Of a DNA stretch of 64,000 nucleotides, positions 25,874 to 37,643 are shown piece by piece; within the stretch, counting starts at the first letter, position 1, and the number at the start of each line of letters is the position of its first letter. The DNA comes from Petrolisthes cinctipes (Eukaryota > Arthropoda > Malacostraca > Decapoda > Porcellanidae), in assembly GCA_033782935.1 (NCBI GenBank), contig JAWQEG010001429.1, forward strand, positions 248,001-312,000. The letters are read 5' to 3'. The translations under genes were made by a program, and so were the position numbers. The notes under the pieces are model-generated. The model saw nothing but the letters and a program-made list of their open reading frames with translations. It searched no databases and was not told the DNA's origin.

Positions 25874-25907
<34 letters not shown>

Positions 25908-25925
25908 GTGAAACTGACACTGAAA

Positions 25926-26325
25926 TTATAATGATCTTACCATATTATCCAAGTAACCCAACGGACACCCACACCACAGGAAAGAATTCACTGCATGATT
26001 AAAACCACCCAACGTACCAGAATCAAACACTGGACATGGCAATCCATTCCACTCCCTAACAAACATAGTATAGAGTTACGGCCAATCTGTGCTGTCAAAC
26101 ACCGATCCAAACCAATCTCAAACTCATGGGCCACAACAGGAGCTCGTGTATCACTACTTGGAGCAAACAATGGGAGCAATTCATCATTCAGTTAGTGGTT
26201 ATGATTACCATATATAATAAACAACATGCACAGACCCTCAACACGTTTCATATGACTTACAGACAGTCTAGAAAAATCAATTGAGAATCAACAGCAGAGC
26301 TCGTAATATTCAAGAGCTGGGAGTA
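25926..26325 (-). pseudogene. LINE RT C-terminal fragment (family V), copy 1
   Basis: In minus-strand frames the sequence SSAVDSQL, then AHEFEIGLDRCLTAQIGR and CLLGSGMDCHVQCLILVRW is LINE C-terminal coding sequence with frameshifts. Bases 26163-26325 match 62222-62436 at the DNA level. It is part of a decayed element of minus orientation. Confidence 0.6.
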
Positions 26326-26452
26326 TGAAGACTAAGTAATATTAATTTCTTTAATATAGAACAGAGTTCTCAAATATTTTGCGAACCAACTTAAGCTTCT
26401 CAGTTTACTCGAGACACCAATGGGCGAACATGCTTTTCAAAACTGTGTGTGT

Positions 26453-28665
<2,213 letters not shown>

Positions 28666-28727
28666 GGACCTGTTGGATGTAGTTTAGGGCAGGTTATTCT
28701 GCCCATGGCCACGCTGATGCGCCGCCA

Positions 28728-31688
28728 CTAGAAGATGCTGTCTGCCCGTTGTAGTGCCAGCTGGTCAGTGATGGCACTGGTGGCACGAATAGGGTAGTGG
28801 GGCAGCTTGGGTTGGTCAGGTACTGTCCAGTGGAACTTGTCCAGTTTATTTTTGAAGTGTTCTGAACTGGTATTGGAGTCACGCAGGTGTCTTGGTAAAG
28901 CATTGAAGAGCAGAGGTCCTCTTGTTGCAAATGCATTCTCCTTCAGTGTTTTTATTCTGGAGGCCGCTCTGGGGTGTGTTCTTTCCACACGGCAAAGTCG
29001 TCCCAATCGTTGATGTGTAGTCGTGTGTATATTGATGTTATTTGTATTACAGCCAGTGATGATTTTATATATGTATATGATGGCATACCTTTCTCTGCGC
29101 CTTTCCAGAGAGAATAGTTCAAGTGTTTGCAGTCTTCTCCAGTAATCTAGGTGTTTGACAATAGTAATTTTACTAGTAAAAGATCGTTGAACAGCCTCGA
29201 GTGATTGTTTCTCTCCTACTTTCCATGGAGACCAAAGCTGGCAACAATACTCCAATAGTGGAAGTACGAGCGACTTGTAGAGTGTCAGCATGGGAATAGC
29301 GTCACGTGTTCTAAAAGTGCGCAGGATCCAACCAGCCTGGCTCCTTGCTTTTTTTGTCGCGTTCGTTATGTGTGTTGTAAAGCTTCCATCACAGGTGAGG
29401 GTAACACCAAGGTCTCTTACACATTCTTTGGTGTCTATATTTGTACCATCCTGTGCGATATACACATGTGTAGCATTGTTTGCACCTTTGGTGTACATCA
29501 TATGTTCAAACTTATTGTTATTAAAGGACATGTTATTTTCATTTGCCCATTGATATAGTGTTGAAAGATCAGCCTGTAGCTGTGCGGCATCAGTTTCAGA
29601 AGATATCTCCTTCAGTACTCGAGTGTCGTCCGCGAAGGACGCAACAGACGAATGTTTGACGTGTTCATTGATGTCTGATATATGTATGAGGAAAAGTAGG
29701 GGTCCAAGGACTGATCCTTGTGGTACTCCACTGGTGACAACGGATGTCTGGGCAACAATACCACCAACAGACACTGACTGTTCCCGGTCGGTAAGGAAGC
29801 TGTGTAGCCAAACCTCAATTTTCCCTGATATGCCCATGTCTTTCACCTTGTGGAGGAGGATTCCGTGATCCACTTTGTCATATGCTTTAGCAAAGTCTAA
29901 ATATATGACATCTATGTTTCTATTATGTTCTAGTGCTGTTAGGACCTTTTCATGGTGGGCAAGTAGTTGCGCAAGGCATGAGCGGCCTGCTCGGAAGCCA
30001 TATTGGTCTTGGTTTAATTTATTGTTATCCTCGAGGTGTGATGAAATATGTTTCACTAATATCTTCTCGAGAACCTTTATGATGTGTGAGGTCAGTGCAA
30101 TGGGTCTGTAATTTTTTGCCTCTGATCTCGAAGCCCCTTTGTATACTGGTGTTATCTTTGCACTTTTTAGTTGTCTTGGGATGAGTCCTGAGTCCAGAGA
30201 ATTTCTGTATAGCATGTTCAAGGGAATGCTCAGCTCCTTGCCACACTTTTTAAGGAGCAGTGCCGGGAATTGGTCTGAGCCGGCTGCTGCGTTGTTTCCA
30301 ATTTCCTTTATTGCTTCTTGTATGTTACTTTCAGTAAAGTTAACATCTGTCAAACTCGGTGTAGATTCAGTGTCTTGGGCAAAAAAGTCTCTGGGTGAGA
30401 GGATAATCTTTTCGTCACATGGGGTACTAAACACTTCCTCGTACTGCAGCCTTAGTATCTCTGCAATCTCCTCTGGTTCCTTGGTGAGGTGATCCTGCAC
30501 ATCTTTCAGTGGTCCAACACCAGCTTTCACCTTGGATTTCGTCCCCGCGTATTTATAAAAATATTTGGGGTTTGTTTTTATGCGTGACACAGCTTGTGAT
30601 TCTCTTCTTTCAGCCTCTGTTTCAACTGAAATTTTAAGTTTTCCTTCAATGGAGGCAATGTTATGTTCAATCTTGTGTTTAATTGATATGTCGGTAGTGT
30701 GTTTCATTCTTTTACGTAGCTTGGTTCGCTTCCGCATTAATATCTTGCGATCTCGTGGTATACATTGTTTGTTTACTGCGCGTCTTGTGGGCACTTGTTT
30801 CCTTGAGATCTGCAGACATGTTGATAATATTTGGTTGTACTGGGACTCAGGATCAGAATCCTGCATGAGTGGACACCAGTCCACTTCACTAAGGTCACTT
30901 TTTAGGTTTACCCAGGACACAGACTCACTGAAAAAGTTAAGTTGGTTGAAATTGAGCGCTATTTGCGGTGTTGGGCTGGCCTTGTTTTGGTGTTCATCTC
31001 TGGTTATATTTGTTGCTATATTAACAATATTGTGGTCTGATAAATTTGTTTTTTCTACACTATAGTCGTGGATGAGTTGGTCGTCATTGGTCATAACAAT
31101 GTCCAGTATATTTTTACCTCTTGTAGGGGTATTAATATGTTGATTCAAGCAGAAATCTGAGGCAAGGTTTAACAAAGCTTCCGCTTGAGCTCGCATGTCT
31201 GCTGCTCCTCCATAGACCCTCTCTGATTCCCAGTTAATGAGAGGGAAATTTAGGTCTCCTGTAAGCATGATGGTAGGCATGGGTGGTGGGAAATTCTGTA
31301 GTATAGTTTGAATTTTGTTGAGTGGTTCAAGGAATTTAGTAGATGTACATGCTGGAGGTCGATAAATATTCATGAAGATCATATTTACATCTTTTATGTA
31401 TAGTACTTGAGCCTCATTATATGAGTTAGACTCGGAAAATAAAGTTTCAGTGGAAGTTGCTAACTTGTTGTGTATGTACGTGATAACGCCACCTTTTTTT
31501 CTTTGGTCAGATCTGTCAGTTCTAAACGGTGTATAATTCTCTATTTTTATTTCAGCTTCCTTTATATTGTCTGAGAGATGTGACTCGGTTAATGCTATTA
31601 TGAGGGCCCTTTCTTCTTGTGCTAGTTCAGAAAGCAGCTGTATTTTTGCTTTAAATTTGTATGGTAAAATACCCTCGATATTGAGCAT
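28728..31688 (-). CDS. LINE E ORF2: endonuclease-reverse transcriptase
   Basis: The frame is open from 31778, but the ATG at 31688 (MLNIEGILPYKFKAKIQ), two bases after the ORF1 stop, is the likely start by termination-reinitiation, giving 986 residues. N-terminal AP endonuclease: ALTESHL, MLTGDLNFPLINW, LSDHNIV. RT: NYRPIALTSHIIKVLEKIL, QYGFRAGRSCLAQLL, VIYLDFAKAYDKVDH, SGVPQGSVLGPLLFLIHISD, SFADDT. The C-terminal part is typical of CR1/L2-type LINEs (LYKSLVLPLLEYCCQLWSP). All key residues are present, so the protein could be active. It would copy element RNA at nicked chromosomal sites. Confidence 0.93.
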   Translation of the reverse strand: MLNIEGILPYKFKAKIQLLSELAQEERALIIALTESHLSDNIKEAEIKIENYTPFRTDRSDQRKKGGVITYIHNKLATSTETLFSESNSYNEAQVLYIKDVNMIFMNIYRPPACTSTKFLEPLNKIQTILQNFPPPMPTIMLTGDLNFPLINWESERVYGGAADMRAQAEALLNLASDFCLNQHINTPTRGKNILDIVMTNDDQLIHDYSVEKTNLSDHNIVNIATNITRDEHQNKASPTPQIALNFNQLNFFSESVSWVNLKSDLSEVDWCPLMQDSDPESQYNQILSTCLQISRKQVPTRRAVNKQCIPRDRKILMRKRTKLRKRMKHTTDISIKHKIEHNIASIEGKLKISVETEAERRESQAVSRIKTNPKYFYKYAGTKSKVKAGVGPLKDVQDHLTKEPEEIAEILRLQYEEVFSTPCDEKIILSPRDFFAQDTESTPSLTDVNFTESNIQEAIKEIGNNAAAGSDQFPALLLKKCGKELSIPLNMLYRNSLDSGLIPRQLKSAKITPVYKGASRSEAKNYRPIALTSHIIKVLEKILVKHISSHLEDNNKLNQDQYGFRAGRSCLAQLLAHHEKVLTALEHNRNIDVIYLDFAKAYDKVDHGILLHKVKDMGISGKIEVWLHSFLTDREQSVSVGGIVAQTSVVTSGVPQGSVLGPLLFLIHISDINEHVKHSSVASFADDTRVLKEISSETDAAQLQADLSTLYQWANENNMSFNNNKFEHMMYTKGANNATHVYIAQDGTNIDTKECVRDLGVTLTCDGSFTTHITNATKKARSQAGWILRTFRTRDAIPMLTLYKSLVLPLLEYCCQLWSPWKVGEKQSLEAVQRSFTSKITIVKHLDYWRRLQTLELFSLERRRERYAIIYIYKIITGCNTNNINIHTTTHQRLGRLCRVERTHPRAASRIKTLKENAFATRGPLLFNALPRHLRDSNTSSEHFKNKLDKFHWTVPDQPKLPHYPIRATSAITDQLALQRADSIF

Positions 31689-31690
31689 GA

Positions 31691-32703
31691 TTACTTTATG
31701 TAGGAGGTTTGAGTAGGGCCCAGATGTTGTGGGTATTGTTGTTGGAGCCCTTGTGTTGGGGGGAAACCCCCCTGCCATGGTACTAGCTTTAGTGCATGCA
31801 TTATTTGTTGCTGTACCTGCTGCATTTGTTGTATCTGTTGCACTAAAAAAGATACCGTATCAGTTTGTTGGCCTTGGGCCTGGGGTGGCTGGGGGGTTGC
31901 TTCCTCCCTCGTTGTGTAGATCGGTGGATGAGTAAACAGGCTGGCAGTCGTTGGACGGTCTGCTAGAGTCGCTTGTTTGGGTTGTTGTTGTTGCTGTTGT
32001 TGTTGTTTTTGTTCCGTGGATGGGTAACGGCGAGTCCCCTTCAAATGAAGTCTTTTACATTCTAGTTTGAGACACTCACGTTTTCTGTCTGAACCGTAGC
32101 AAATAGGAGGGTGAAAGTAGGTACACTTATTCCCCTTTTTGCATCCTTTCACTGGGTCCAGACCGTTTGTTTTGTACCTGATGCATAATTTTGGATGTGC
32201 ATATGGGCAGTCACGACCCGTTAGGCCAAACTTGCAGCAATGTCGCTTATAATGGTTGCACACAATAATCGACCGACGATCACTGCCATTTTTCATGACC
32301 GGCTTACCCTTCTGTCCATCAAGACACTGTTCCGGATCAAGATCTGGGTCGAGATCCGGCTCCAGGGGTTCATTTGGCTCACTGTTTACATTTTCTGGGT
32401 CATCATCGCCTTCCCTATTGTCATGTTCTGTCTGCAACATATTTTTTTTTTTTCCTTTTCATTGTCTAGAAGGGTATGCACCAATGCAAACACTCCATCT
32501 TGATTTCCAGGATGTTCCCTTACACAAACTTCACATGTGAATTGGCTTCTGGTATTGAAAAAGTTCACAATGGCGTACACTGGGAGCTTTGAACAGTCTG
32601 TATGTATGAAATGCTTGCACTTAGAACATTTCAGACACTCTTGTATGCATTGTGCCTTGCATACCGAACAGTAAGTGTCTGGAGGTGGTAAGTTGTTATC
32701 CAT
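31691..32703 (-). CDS. LINE E ORF1: PHD-like and CCCH zinc-finger protein, one frame break
   Basis: It starts MDNNLPPPDTYCSVCKAQC at 32703. Residues about 10-60 have the C-C-C-C-H-C-C-C spacing of a PHD finger (CSVC, CSKC, HTDC, CEVC). The frame changes at a run of about 12 A near 32447-32458; the second frame (from 32440) holds acidic repeats (DLDPDLDPE), three CCCH-type modules (CNHYKRHCCKFG...CPYAH; CIRYKTNG...CTYFH; CYGSDRKRECLKLECKRLH) and a Gln-rich C-terminus. The stop TAA at 31693-31691 is followed two bases later by ATG of ORF2. The homopolymer break may be a sequencing error, slippage or a real mutation. Confidence 0.8.
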
Positions 32704-32776
32704 AACGGCAGTCACAGACACTGTAACAGGTCACACGGAGCACTCACTGGACACGTCCTCACTCGGTGACGGTCTG

Positions 32777-32792
32777 AACACACACACACACA

Positions 32793-32824
<32 letters not shown>

Positions 32825-32850
32825 CACACACACATACATACATACATATA
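32777..32850. repeat. (AC)n-(GCAC)n-(ATAC)n microsatellite
   Basis: AC, GCAC and ATAC units run directly from the 5' end of LINE E. The same three motif types, apart from GCAC, bound the other end of the LINE. Confidence 0.9.
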
Positions 32851-32854
32851 AGGA

Positions 32855-33350
32855 AGGTAGTCAAGAAGTTAGTGAAGATGTTGTATTCACTTGGGGTTAA
32901 TGTCAGTTACTGTCTCTCTATTTATTGTTTGAGGGTTACATTACTGAACAAATTATAAATCATTAACTTTCTTCAGGTTATACATTGCATATAAACCTTT
33001 ATAGCTAACCTGGAAAGCTAACTGGAATATAATCATGTAACACCTCCCCCCTAAAAGATCGAAATTTCCCGTGAGAAATTTCGGCCTTTTTACAATTTCG
33101 AGAGGAAAACGGCAATTACATTATCCTGGGAAGATCACTAATCACTCTCACTTTAGCCAATGGAGGAACAAGTTGACCATTACCAATGATAAATCAAAGA
33201 TTTTTCATTTGAGTTTTACCAAACTCGCATTTTGTGAGATTAGCTACTAAGTTGGCTTTAAGTCAACAGTCTTTTAAATGATCTTCCCAAGTGTCACTAA
33301 ATATTAAAACATCAAGATACACAACACAATTTACAGAGATGTAATATGTA
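32855..33350 (-). pseudogene. Gypsy RT fragment joined to PPT and LTR start
   Basis: On the minus strand 33345-33130 encodes a piece of gypsy RT with stops (CVVYLD, LIFSDTWEDHLKDC, NLTKCEFGKTQMKNL, PPLAKVRVISDLP). It is followed after a deletion by a purine run (TTTAGGGGGGAGG) and TGTTACATGATTATATT at 33043, the shape of a polypurine tract and LTR start. AATAAA occurs in the LTR part. Transposon T1 begins in the upstream end of this fragment at 33353. Confidence 0.6.
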
Positions 33351-33352
33351 TA

Positions 33353-33706
33353 CAGGGTGTCCCTCGACTTTCCTTTCCCGCTTTGTCAAATGAAAGTAGA
33401 TGTATTTCTAAGATAAATATACTCTATAAACATACCTCTTCTGAGATCTTGTTTGGCAGTTATGTTGAAAGTTAAAATGCATGGACAAGGGAAGGAGGGG
33501 GATGGTAGGCAATGGTGGCGGTTGTACTCGGTGTTGCCATACACTAGGTTGTTATTTTTGGGTATTTCACGTTTTCTTTCTTATTTAAACGGTTATGTAT
33601 TTGTTGTAGTTCATAAAGTTATTGTTATAAAAACTATGATGCTGTAACGTGGCAGAGATGTGGAGGAAGTAATAAGTACACTAAAAATAAAAAGTAAGTT
33701 GGCATT
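33353..33706 (+). repeat. T1 left terminal inverted repeat, 354 bp
   Basis: It runs from CAGGGTGTCCC to AAGTAAGTTGGCATT and matches the reverse complement of 45810-46163 with scattered substitutions. TA precedes it at 33351-33352. Confidence 0.92.
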
Positions 33707-33899
33707 AACAGGAGAGGTGGGAGACGGCCACTTGTAAGGCAGTGATGAGACAAGCATTTAAAGGTCTCATACTTTACATTAACTTTGACTTATTTTTCAC
33801 ACCACCCTCAGGGTATAAGTCAAGGCGCGCTTTTTTTATTGAGGTTTCCCAGTAGGCATAGTCCTCATAGATGTCAGTGGATGACATTACGGAAGATGC

Positions 33900-34252
33900 T
33901 CAAAATGACTGCCGCCAGCTTCTATGCACTTTCATGCACGTCGGAGCACAGACTGTATAGCTTGCCTCAGAACTACGGGGTTGTTCTTCACTTCTTGTGC
34001 TGTCTCCTGGATGTTCTGGAATAGTTCCTCTCTACTGTTGACTTTACGGTTGTAGACCAAATCCTTCATGCGTCCCCACAGGTGGAAGTCAAGAGGCGTT
34101 AGGTCTGGGGATCGTGCAGGCCAGAGATGTGGCCCCCCACGTCCTATCCATCTCTCTGGGAATTCCTGGTTGAAGTGTTGAGTTGCTTGTCTGCTGTAGT
34201 GTGGTGGCGCCCCATCATGTTGGAAGATCAAGCCTTTTCTTGTCCTTAAAGG
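33900..34252 (-). pseudogene. T1 transposase, C-terminal part
   Basis: Directly after the TA at 34253-34254 the minus-strand frame reads PLRTRKGLIFQHDGAPPHYS, then WPARSPDLTPLDFHLWG and QEVKNNPVVLRQAIQS. The second catalytic Asp (HDG) and the third (PLDF) are separated by 41 residues, the DD41D spacing of the rosa group. A TGA after SVLRRA precedes the usual end (EAGGSHFEHLP). The frame joins exactly to the part at 45030 when S and one TA are removed. Confidence 0.85.
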
Positions 34253-34254
34253 TA

Positions 34255-34330
34255 CAGTCGTGGCACATAGTCCTTGAGCAGGGTGTAAGGAGAAGTCAAT
34301 GCCACCACAGAGCTGCAGTGCGCCGGAACC
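34255..34330 (+). repeat. S left terminal inverted repeat
   Basis: About 76 bp from CAGTCGTGGCACATAGTC to GTGCGCCGGAAC, inverted at 44952-45027. Confidence 0.88.
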
Positions 34331-34587
34331 ATGGAGGTATAATAGGTATGATAATTTCTTTACAACAATTATTTCCTTTTGTTTCCACAAGTTATCCCAC
34401 CACAAACCGAAGTTTACATTTGCGTGTATTATTTGTATGTAATAGCCATAGGAAGAATGATCAAATACTTAAAAAGACTGAATTAAGTAAGTTTCACCTA
34501 TACCACATTTTTCACAATAGATGAAAGTTATCTAATAAACAACCTGTTCCTAGTAATTATTATACAATAAGCATCTTTAATTCCTTA

Positions 34588-35083
34588 ATACTTAGTCCAT
34601 CCTCCCTCAGCTTCTATTACTCGCTCCAAACGTGATGGCATCGAGTCCACGAGGTTAGAACAAATGTTGGGCTTACGCCTTACACTATCCCACACTTCAG
34701 AGCTTTTTCTAATTATAGCATTCTTTGTCTTTTCTTCTACCTCCCAGTCCTGAGAGATAATTGCCCACAAGTTTTCTATTGGGTTCATATCACAACCCTT
34801 TGGTGGTCAGTCCAAGAGATGTATTTCTGGATGGCGGTTAAACCATTCCTTCATACGACAGGTATGGATTGGACAATTGTCCTGAACCATATATATGGGG
34901 AGTGGTTCTGGAATACCATACGCTCGCACACTGGGAAGGAAGGATGTTTCTAGTATATTAATGTATTCTTCTCCATTTAAATTTCCTTCAATGGGGAATT
35001 TTCTAAACTCGTGGTTGCCACCAGGTGGCATCACAATCGGCGGTTCATCGCGCACACAAGCAAAATAAAATATTCCTTCAGAG
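34588..35083 (-). pseudogene. Tc1-like transposase C-terminal block
   Basis: After TTTTTTGTGTATAG on the minus strand the frame reads IFYFACVRDEPPIVMPPGG, then GNLNGEEYINILETSFLPSV, VQDNCPIHTCRMKEWF and GCDMNPIENLWAIISQDW, and ends EAEGGWTKY at 34588. The second catalytic Asp (QDN) and Glu (NPIEN) are 34 residues apart, a DD34E pattern. One TGA (near 34809) replaces the Trp of LLDWPP. It is either the last exon of the transposase gene at 35985-43309 or a separate Tc1-like remnant; the overlap of its N-terminus with the D1 region favours the second. Confidence 0.7.
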
Positions 35084-35984
35084 TCATTCTATACACAAAA
35101 AAAATGCATCAAGCTTAAATGATACATATTTCTACACAATTCTTTCTAAGTAGTAAAACACAGGTAAAATAGTACTATTCGTGATCAAAAGGAGTTAAGT
35201 TGATTTTCTGGTGAAATTGGCATTCAGATTATTTGGCCATCTCGGGATTACCAAACAGGTACACCATTGATTGGAAACAAAGTAAATGAAAATACATTAA
35301 ACATAAAAAGAACATGCAGGTGATAGTTAAAACTCCGAATTACATAGATCAACTTCCTGGTTTATTGAAATACATATTTCAATTGAGAATAGGCAACTCG
35401 AATGTGCTGGCGAAGTAGTCGAATCGTGGATGGAATCAAAACAAAATAAACGTGTTTGTCCGACTGGCGCACGCTTTGGTTATTGTTATGTGTATGGTTT
35501 GGTTCTTTTATAAGAACAATGGACTACGGTAGCTGGACGTTGCAACAGCTGAAGGAGGAGCTGAGGAAACGAGTCTCGCTCGGCTACTTTTGCGTTGTCG
35601 CTCACTTGGTGAAGGAGATGCTAATATCTCCACAAAAATAACTATATCTATATATTACCATGTTACTGGGTATGTTACGTCATAATATGTAGTACAGTCT
35701 TCATCATATTTATTTGTATTGTCCAAATAAATAGATTTTAGCCTTGGCATATGCCTTACTTTAAATATCGACAGCAGAAGGTCGATAATCACGAAACAAA
35801 AATATCTAATTTAACCAACTTATCTCAAAATTATCCATACAGGGTATTAAAAAGTCGATGAAGGATTTCGAAAGTATCATAATGATCAAGGTTCTATGCA
35901 TTTGTATGCTGATGGGATTTTAAAAAACAATATTTTAGCTCATGTCTCATGAACTGACTGCACAGCAGTGACATCTAGCGGATT

Positions 35985-36349
35985 AGTTCCAGAAATTCCC
36001 CATTGGAACAAGCTCCCCAACACCACCAAACCACATCCACCCATGCATGCTTTGAGTGACTCTGCCTGACCTGTTGCTCTCGAAGATATGCTTTGCCTCA
36101 TATCTACTCCCAGTGTGTCGCCTGCAGTGACGCCATGAGGCTGCAACTGATGAGAAACTGGTTTCGTCAGTGAAAATCACTGACCGCCAAAATTCCAAAT
36201 CACGTCCTGCATATTTCTCAGTAAACTGAAGTCTCTGTGCCTTGTGGTCCGCTGTCAAGGAAGGCTTTCTGGCCGGGACGCGGCAAGGAAGACCTGCCTC
36301 TAATAGTCTTTTACGAGTTGTCCTGATACTGCATGGCAGGTCAAGCTCG
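35985..36349 (-). pseudogene. S transposase, second exon block (first catalytic Asp)
   Basis: It begins directly after an acceptor-like TTATTTTTAG with ELDLPCSIRTTRKRLLEAGL. Then follow CRVPARKPSLTADHKAQRLQ, the catalytic segment VIFTDETSFSSVAASW, and RSGRVTQSMHGWMWFG with GELVP. It stops at TAA 35983-35985. Joining to the exon ending at 37320 keeps the frame (phase 2). The rest of the catalytic domain is absent here, so the copy is truncated or the block at 34588-35083 supplies it. From 35084 to 35982 there is no clear gene. Confidence 0.75.
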
Positions 36350-37319
36350 CTAAAAATAACAAATAAAAAATGCTATTATGGTCATGTTGAGCGCATGGTG
36401 GAAGATAGGTTGGTGAAAAAGGAATGAATACAAAGCAAAGGTGTATGCAGGAGTCATACGGCTAAAGATTACTATGATGGAGTAGTGAAATATTTGCATA
36501 GCAGACGACAGCATATTTGGGAGGGCGAAAGGCGTGAAAGGGAGAGAGATATAATTTATATTGTATTGCTAGGCCACTCGAACACGCTCACCACTTATTA
36601 TTCATAATGCAAAGCCTAACGGCTAAATAGACCTGCAATATCGTATCACTCAAGTAAAACAACAACAACAACACACACACCCACACACACACCGTCCCCA
36701 CTCGGCCTACTAAAGTCCGTCCGCTCTTATATTTATTTCATTGTTTGAGTTGTTTTTGGAATGGCTCTCTTTTTGTGCAGAACAGGATAAATTTTATTTA
36801 TCTAAATGTTTGTTTGTGAAATTTATTTTGTACGGCAAAGTAATCTTATAAATTTTAACAATAAACAATAAACTATTCCAATGACTGGATGAGGGTGAGC
36901 TGATGGAGGTGAGGGGTGTGGGGAAAGTGGTCTAGCAATAAGGAATAGATTACATTTGGTATAAAGTGGTGTATGGAGGAAATAACTACATGTAAACGCA
37001 TGCACCAATGAGGGGAAACAATGTTATGTAAAGCGACTTTTGTTGTGGATGATACACATAAAATTTCTTCACTACACATGGTGCGCAAGAGTGAGTGTAT
37101 TGTGTGTAGGTGACTTGAGAGTTCAGAGTGAGCGAACTTTTACTTCAGTTTTTCAAAATATTTTCCTTCTTTTTTCTTATTTTTTTCTTTTCTATGAGAT
37201 TGGTTAGGCACCCTAAATAGTGGGAAACTGCATTTTGCATGAAAAAATATGATGTTTATACTCTGTTACTTATCTACATGAAACGGGTTCGAATATGTAT
37301 TACGATACAGAAGGCCTAC
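36350..37319 (-). other. Apparent GT-AG intron of the S transposase gene
   Basis: 970 bp between ACACG|GTAGG at 37319 and TTTTTAG|CGAGC at 36350 on the minus strand. Removing it leaves an open, homologous reading frame (TAITLTR joined to ELDLPC), and the phase computed from the ATG at 43309 agrees. It contains a short AC run and a trace of LINE-like coding sequence (YGHVERMVEDRLVKK near 36380) on the plus strand. Confidence 0.6.
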
Positions 37320-37338
37320 CGTGTTAATGTAATGGCAG
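37320..37338 (-). pseudogene. S transposase first exon, 3' end beyond LINE B
   Basis: Contains one copy of the 13-bp target duplication (37326-37338) and six further exon bases ending ACACG at 37320. It completes the exon that starts at 43309. Confidence 0.65.
37326..37338. repeat. LINE B target-site duplication, left copy
   Basis: AATGTAATGGCAG, repeated at 43017-43029. Confidence 0.92.
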
Positions 37339-37643
37339 GTCTCGCTCCAGAACAGGTGGAGTGTGGACGTGCTCGTGGCGCTCTGCCTCCATTCTCGTTT
37401 GTGTTGTTGTTTTGTGTTGTTTTGGAGCTCTTGTTTGTGTTTTTTGTGTTGTTTGTGAGTTCTTGTTTGTGTGTTGCTGTTTCTGTGGTGTTGCTGGTGT
37501 TGTTTGTCTGTTGTGGTTCTGTATATAGTTTTGTTGTGATTGTCTGTGTGTATGTGGATGTGTGTGTGTGTGTGTCCCTGGCTGATTGAGTGTTTAGTTG
37601 TTTGTGTTGTTGTTTGCTTTCCATCTAGGCCTTGCCTGGCCTG

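Noticed and set aside
35456..35641. SAP-domain-like start (MDYGSWTLQQLKEELRKR)
   Set aside because: Only about 18 residues resemble a SAP motif, and the rest does not continue as one; probably a remnant at best.
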